Assembly (NCBI RefSeq): GCF_001043915.1
Contig: NZ_LABX01000102.1
Coordinates: forward strand, 1-48,985
Direction: 5' to 3'
Source: Methylobacterium aquaticum
GTDB lineage: Bacteria > Pseudomonadota > Alphaproteobacteria > Rhizobiales > Beijerinckiaceae
Length of the DNA: 48,985 nt
Below are positions 45,476-48,985 of the stretch, piece by piece (the first letter of the stretch is position 1; each line of letters starts with the position of its first letter). The notes beneath the pieces were generated by a model. It searched no databases, was not told the DNA's origin, and saw only the letters and a list, made by a program, of their open reading frames with translations. The translations under genes were made by a program, and so were the position numbers.

Positions 45476-46360
45476 TCAGCCCTTGGCTGCGAAGTGCGAG
45501 ACGATCCGCGGCAGGTGGTCGGCGCCATGGCCCGCCTCGACCAGGCGATCGAGATCGGCCAGCACCCCGGCGGCGACGGCGTGCTCGGCGCCCAAGCCCT
45601 CGGCCATCGCCACGTAGTAGCTCAGGTCCTTGCGGGCATTGGCGACCGAGAAGCGCATCGGCGAGGAATCGCCTGCGAGCAGGTAGGGCGAGAGCCGGTC
45701 GAGCGCGGCGCCATGCCCGCCGCCCTTGCGCAGCACGTCGACCAGAACCTCCGGGGCGATGCCGGCCTTGCCGGCGCAGGCGGCGGCCTCGGCGATCAGC
45801 GTGACGGAGCCGAGCGAGACGTAGTTGTGCAGGAGCTTCAGGGTGTGGCCGGCACCGGCCTCGGTCCCGGCATGGAAGATATTTTCTGCGAAGGCCGAGA
45901 GCAGCGGGTGCATCGCCTCGAACAGGTCGGGCTCGGCCCCGACCAGGAGGTTGAGCCGCCCTTCCGCCGCCTCCTTCGGCGTGCGGGTCATCGGTGCATC
46001 GAGGAAGCGGCCGCCGGCCTCGCGCACGGCCGCCGCGACCCGCGCCGTCGAGGCCGGGACGGCGGTCGAGCAATCGACCACCACCGTGCCGGGCCGCAAG
46101 GCTGCGAGTACGCCGCCCTCGCCGAGGAGCACGTCCTCGACCTGCGGCGTGCCGGTGACGCACAGGACGATCACCTCGCTCGCCCGCGCCAGCGCCGCCC
46201 GGTCGGCATGGCGGGTCGCCCCAAGGGCGTCGAGATCGTCCGTCGGCTGGTTGCCCGGATGGTCGAGATAGCCCAGGGGCCAACCCTTGCGGGCGAGGTT
46301 GAGGGCGATGCCGTGCCCCATCAGCCCGACACCGACGACACCGACCGTCTGCTTGATCAT
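45476..46360 (-). CDS. 3-hydroxyisobutyrate dehydrogenase-family oxidoreductase
   Basis: A 294-residue beta-hydroxyacid dehydrogenase. The NAD(P)-binding motif is GVVGVGLMGHGIALNLARKG, the substrate-binding block is DAPMTRTPKEAAEGRL, and the catalytic Lys lies in GHTLKLLHNYVSLGSV. The exact hydroxyacid is not evident. A strong AAGGAGA site precedes the ATG. It starts 23 bases downstream of the isopropylmalate dehydrogenase-like gene and is probably cotranscribed, suggesting consecutive oxidations of a short branched or hydroxy acid. Confidence 0.92.
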   Translation of the reverse strand: MIKQTVGVVGVGLMGHGIALNLARKGWPLGYLDHPGNQPTDDLDALGATRHADRAALARASEVIVLCVTGTPQVEDVLLGEGGVLAALRPGTVVVDCSTAVPASTARVAAAVREAGGRFLDAPMTRTPKEAAEGRLNLLVGAEPDLFEAMHPLLSAFAENIFHAGTEAGAGHTLKLLHNYVSLGSVTLIAEAAACAGKAGIAPEVLVDVLRKGGGHGAALDRLSPYLLAGDSSPMRFSVANARKDLSYYVAMAEGLGAEHAVAAGVLADLDRLVEAGHGADHLPRIVSHFAAKG

Positions 46361-46383
46361 GACGCTGTCTCCTTGCGATAAAG

Positions 46384-47469
46384 TCAGGCGAGCGCCCGGC
46401 GCACGGCCTCGGCCACCTCGGTGCAGCTCGCGTGGCCGCCGAGGTCGCGCGGCACCGCCCGCCGCTCGGCGAGCACCGTGGCGACCGCCGCCTCGATCCG
46501 GTCGGCAGCCTGGCCGAGGGCTGTGTCGCTCTTCCGCTCGGCGAGCCAGCGCAGCATCATCACCCCCGACAGGAGGGTGGCGACCGGGCTCGCGACGTTC
46601 TGCCCGGCGATGTCTGGCGCCGAGCCGTGGGCGCCCTGGAACAGCGCGTGGGCATCGCCGATCTCGCCGGAGGGCGCGATGCCCATGCCGCCGACCGTCG
46701 CCGCGCCGAGATCCGAAATGATGTCGCCGACCATGTTCTCGGCGACGATCACGTCGTAGCTGTCCGGGCGCTTGAGCATGTGCACCGTGATCGCATCCGC
46801 ATAGGCGTAGTCGATCGCGACGTCCGGATAGCCGGCATGGACCTCGTCGCAGATCCGGCGGAAGAAGGCGTAACTGCGCAGGATGTTGGCCTTGTCGCAG
46901 ACGGTGACCCGCCGCTGGCCGTCCCGCGGCGCGCCACGGCGCTTGGCCGCGAGTTCGAAGGCGAAACGCGCCACCCGCTCGGTGCCCTTGCGCGTCACCA
47001 CGAGGCTGTCCGAGGCGATCTCGTCGCGCAACACCACCCCGGCGCCGCGGCTCGCATAGAGTCCCTCGGTGTTCTCGCGCACGATGACGTAGTCGATGCC
47101 GCCGCCCTCGAAGGCGCGCAGGGGCGAGAGCACGCCGGGCAGGAGCTTGACCGGACGGACATTGGCGTAGAGGTCGAGACGGAAGCGCAGGCGCAGATGC
47201 AGGTCGTTGCCGACCTCGGTGCCGTCCGGATAGACCACGCCCGGCAGGCCGGCCGCCCCGTGCAGGATCGCGTCGGCGTCGCGACAGCCCGCGAAAGTGT
47301 CCTCGGGCAGGACGTGCCCGCTCCTCACGTAGTGGGCGGCGCCGCCCTCCAGCCTTTCGAAGGCGAGGGTACCGGCCCCGCACGCCTCTGCCAGCACCGT
47401 GATCGCGGCCTTCGTCACCTCGGGCCCGATGCCGTCGCCCTCGATGGTGGCGATGCGATATGGCGCCAT
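46384..47469 (-). CDS. Isocitrate/isopropylmalate dehydrogenase-family protein
   Basis: A 361-residue NAD-dependent decarboxylating dehydrogenase fold. It opens YRIATIEGDGIGPEVTKAA; the substrate-binding region is LDLYANVRPVKLLPG and VRENTEGLYASRGAG; the metal-binding region is DAITVHMLKRPDSYDVIVAEN, and GAHGSAPDIAGQNVASP is the coenzyme loop. It is not the housekeeping leuB by context; tartrate/malate-type or homoisocitrate-type substrates are possible. AGGGAGGGG precedes the ATG. First gene of the two-gene operon. Confidence 0.92.
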   Translation of the reverse strand: MAPYRIATIEGDGIGPEVTKAAITVLAEACGAGTLAFERLEGGAAHYVRSGHVLPEDTFAGCRDADAILHGAAGLPGVVYPDGTEVGNDLHLRLRFRLDLYANVRPVKLLPGVLSPLRAFEGGGIDYVIVRENTEGLYASRGAGVVLRDEIASDSLVVTRKGTERVARFAFELAAKRRGAPRDGQRRVTVCDKANILRSYAFFRRICDEVHAGYPDVAIDYAYADAITVHMLKRPDSYDVIVAENMVGDIISDLGAATVGGMGIAPSGEIGDAHALFQGAHGSAPDIAGQNVASPVATLLSGVMMLRWLAERKSDTALGQAADRIEAAVATVLAERRAVPRDLGGHASCTEVAEAVRRALA

Positions 47470-47581
47470 GACTCCGCCCCTCCCTTGAGATCCGCGTCCG
47501 GCGCGGAACCTTATGGGGGCGCTAGCACGGCGCCGCCGGCCGCGACATCCTGTCCGGCGCATGACAGGGAGGAAGCGCACG

Positions 47582-48730
47582 ATGACGGGACACCCGTTCA
47601 CCTATCACGTTCCCGATTCGGCCCTGGCCGACCTGCGCGGGCGCCTGGAACGCACCCGCCTGCCCGACCAGGCCCCCGAGGCCCCCTGGACCTACGGCAC
47701 GGATGTCGCCTACCTCGCCGATCTCGTCGCCTATTGGCGTGACCAGTTCGACTGGCGGGCGCAGGAAGCCGCGCTCAACGCCTTCCCGCAGAGCATGGTG
47801 CGCGTGGGCGAGATCGACATCCATTGTCTGCACGTGCCGGGGCAAGGACCGAAGCCCCGTCCGCTCCTCCTGTGCCACGGCTGGCCCGGCTCGGTCTTCG
47901 AGTTCCTCGACCTCATTCCGCGCCTCACGGATCCGGCTCGCTTCGGCGGCAACGCGGAGACCGCCTTCACGGTGGTGGCCCCGTCGCTCCCCGGCTATGG
48001 CCTGTCCTTCCGTCCTGGCCAGCCCCGCCTCGGCGTCGAGGAGATCGCCGATCATTTTTCGGAGTTGATGACCCGCCTCGGCTACGACCGCTTCATGGCG
48101 CAGGGCGGCGACTGGGGCGCCTTCATCACCACGCGCCTCGCCTGGCGCCACCCGGATCGGGTCGAGGGGCTGCACCTCACCATGCTGCCGGTGCGCCGCG
48201 ATCTCTCCGGCCACGACGCGACTCCCGAGGAGGCCGCCCATTACGCGCGCGTTGCTGCCTGGCTGAAGGAGGAAACGGGCTACCATTGGATCCAGGGCAC
48301 CAAGCCCCAGACCCTGGCCTTCGCCCTCACCGACTCGCCCGCCGGCCTCGCCGCCTGGATCGTCGAGAAGTTCCGATCCTGGTCCGACTGCGACGGGACG
48401 ATCGAGGCGGCGATTTCTCGCGACAGGATGCTCGCCAACATCTCGCTCTACTGGTTCACCGGTGCCATCGGCTCATCGTTCCACCCCTACTATTCCCGCA
48501 TGCACCGGCCCTGGCCGGTGCCGGACGGCGAGAGAGTCAGGGTGCCGACCGCCTACGCGGCGTTCCCGAAGGAGATGGTCCGCCCGCCCCGCTCGCTGGC
48601 GGAGCGAACGATGTTTGCGGACCTCCGCCGCTGGACCGAGATGAGCCGCGGCGGCCACTTCGCCGCCCTCGAACAGCCGGACCTCCTCGCCGAGGACATT
48701 CGCGCCTTCGCGGCCGTGCTGCCGCGATAG
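47582..48730 (+). CDS. Epoxide hydrolase (EPHX1-like, alpha/beta-hydrolase)
   Basis: A 382-residue enzyme. The N-terminal epoxide hydrolase domain (FTYHVPDSALADLRGRLERT, about residues 6-110) precedes an alpha/beta-hydrolase core with oxyanion motif HGWPGS at 99-104, nucleophile Asp177 in QGGDWGAF, lid Tyr residues in ISLYWFTGA and YYSRMH, and catalytic His359 in RGGHFAALEQPD. It would open epoxides to diols. The start at 47582 is preferred because GGGAGGAAG lies at good distance; an ATG seven codons upstream is also in frame. It is divergent from the dehydrogenase operon. Confidence 0.93.
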   Translation: MTGHPFTYHVPDSALADLRGRLERTRLPDQAPEAPWTYGTDVAYLADLVAYWRDQFDWRAQEAALNAFPQSMVRVGEIDIHCLHVPGQGPKPRPLLLCHGWPGSVFEFLDLIPRLTDPARFGGNAETAFTVVAPSLPGYGLSFRPGQPRLGVEEIADHFSELMTRLGYDRFMAQGGDWGAFITTRLAWRHPDRVEGLHLTMLPVRRDLSGHDATPEEAAHYARVAAWLKEETGYHWIQGTKPQTLAFALTDSPAGLAAWIVEKFRSWSDCDGTIEAAISRDRMLANISLYWFTGAIGSSFHPYYSRMHRPWPVPDGERVRVPTAYAAFPKEMVRPPRSLAERTMFADLRRWTEMSRGGHFAALEQPDLLAEDIRAFAAVLPR

Positions 48731-48985
48731 GAGAGGACGCGTTGCCGGCTTGAACGAACCGCGTGCAGGCTCATCTGGTTTGCACGCCAGCCACCGGGGC
48801 CAGGGCCCCCTGCCCTCGCCTGTCGCCATGGCCGCAACCGTCCGATCCCACCCGAGTTGACAGGCGAGCCGGCTACCCTTAGACAGCCGCTCACCGACGG
48901 GGCGCCGAGCGAACGGCTCAGCCCTCCGGGACATCCCGAAAGAGAAGACAGCAAGGGCCAGGGCGACCTGGACCTGCTTCCGTTT
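48731..48985. other. Right-end spacer, no gene seen
   Basis: 255 bases after the epoxide hydrolase stop up to the window edge. There is no recognised feature. Confidence 0.35.

Overview
The window is high-GC alphaproteobacterial DNA, most likely from Methylobacterium or a close relative in the Hyphomicrobiales. This rests on coding style, the conserved rplM-rpsI and argC neighbourhood, the livHMGF-livK locus, an HWE-type histidine kinase and a cytochrome P450 that reads like the CYP199A group of Rhodopseudomonas. No rRNA, tRNA or CRISPR array is visible.

Layout. 1-4.9 kb: a minus-strand molybdenum hydroxylase operon (SRPBCC/CoxG-like protein, 2Fe-2S subunit, form II CoxL-like large subunit, FAD subunit). 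5.1-11.4 kb: a plus-strand branched-chain amino acid ABC transporter (livHMG, a LysE exporter gene wedged in, livF, a small membrane protein, livK) closed by a clear terminator. 11.5-13.4 kb: infA, rpe and a putative Zn protease. 13.4-17.7 kb: repeat-rich spacer, two coupled small membrane proteins, parC and recO. 17.9-23.9 kb: a PAS histidine kinase with a frameshifted end, an SGNH hydrolase, a Pro/Ala-rich membrane-anchored protein and a Tat-exported metallophosphoesterase.

23.9-32.2 kb is an accessory, decayed patch. It holds a chemotaxis-receptor 3' scrap joined to an IS5-family transposase scrap, DUF3768, a degenerate gene, a large GAF/PAS HWE kinase with its own response regulator, a cobalamin riboswitch in front of a broken TonB receptor, a DUF3606 remnant and an ImmA/IrrE-like peptidase.

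32.2-37.0 kb is the most interesting block: a solute-binding protein, a 2Fe-2S ferredoxin, a CYP199A-like P450, a divergent MarR regulator and a ferredoxin reductase. Together they form a self-contained class I P450 system that would be expected to O-demethylate para-methoxybenzoates, releasing formaldehyde that a methylotroph could use.

37.1-48.7 kb is mostly core: a low-affinity iron permease-like gene, mgtE, a CoA-binding protein and enoyl-CoA hydratase pair, a hotdog thioesterase, rplM-rpsI with a terminator-like hairpin in its leader, a DUF5872 protein, argC, a GST, a two-gene dehydrogenase operon and an epoxide hydrolase. Several short palindromic repeat families are scattered through the spacers, and in two places reading frames run into them.
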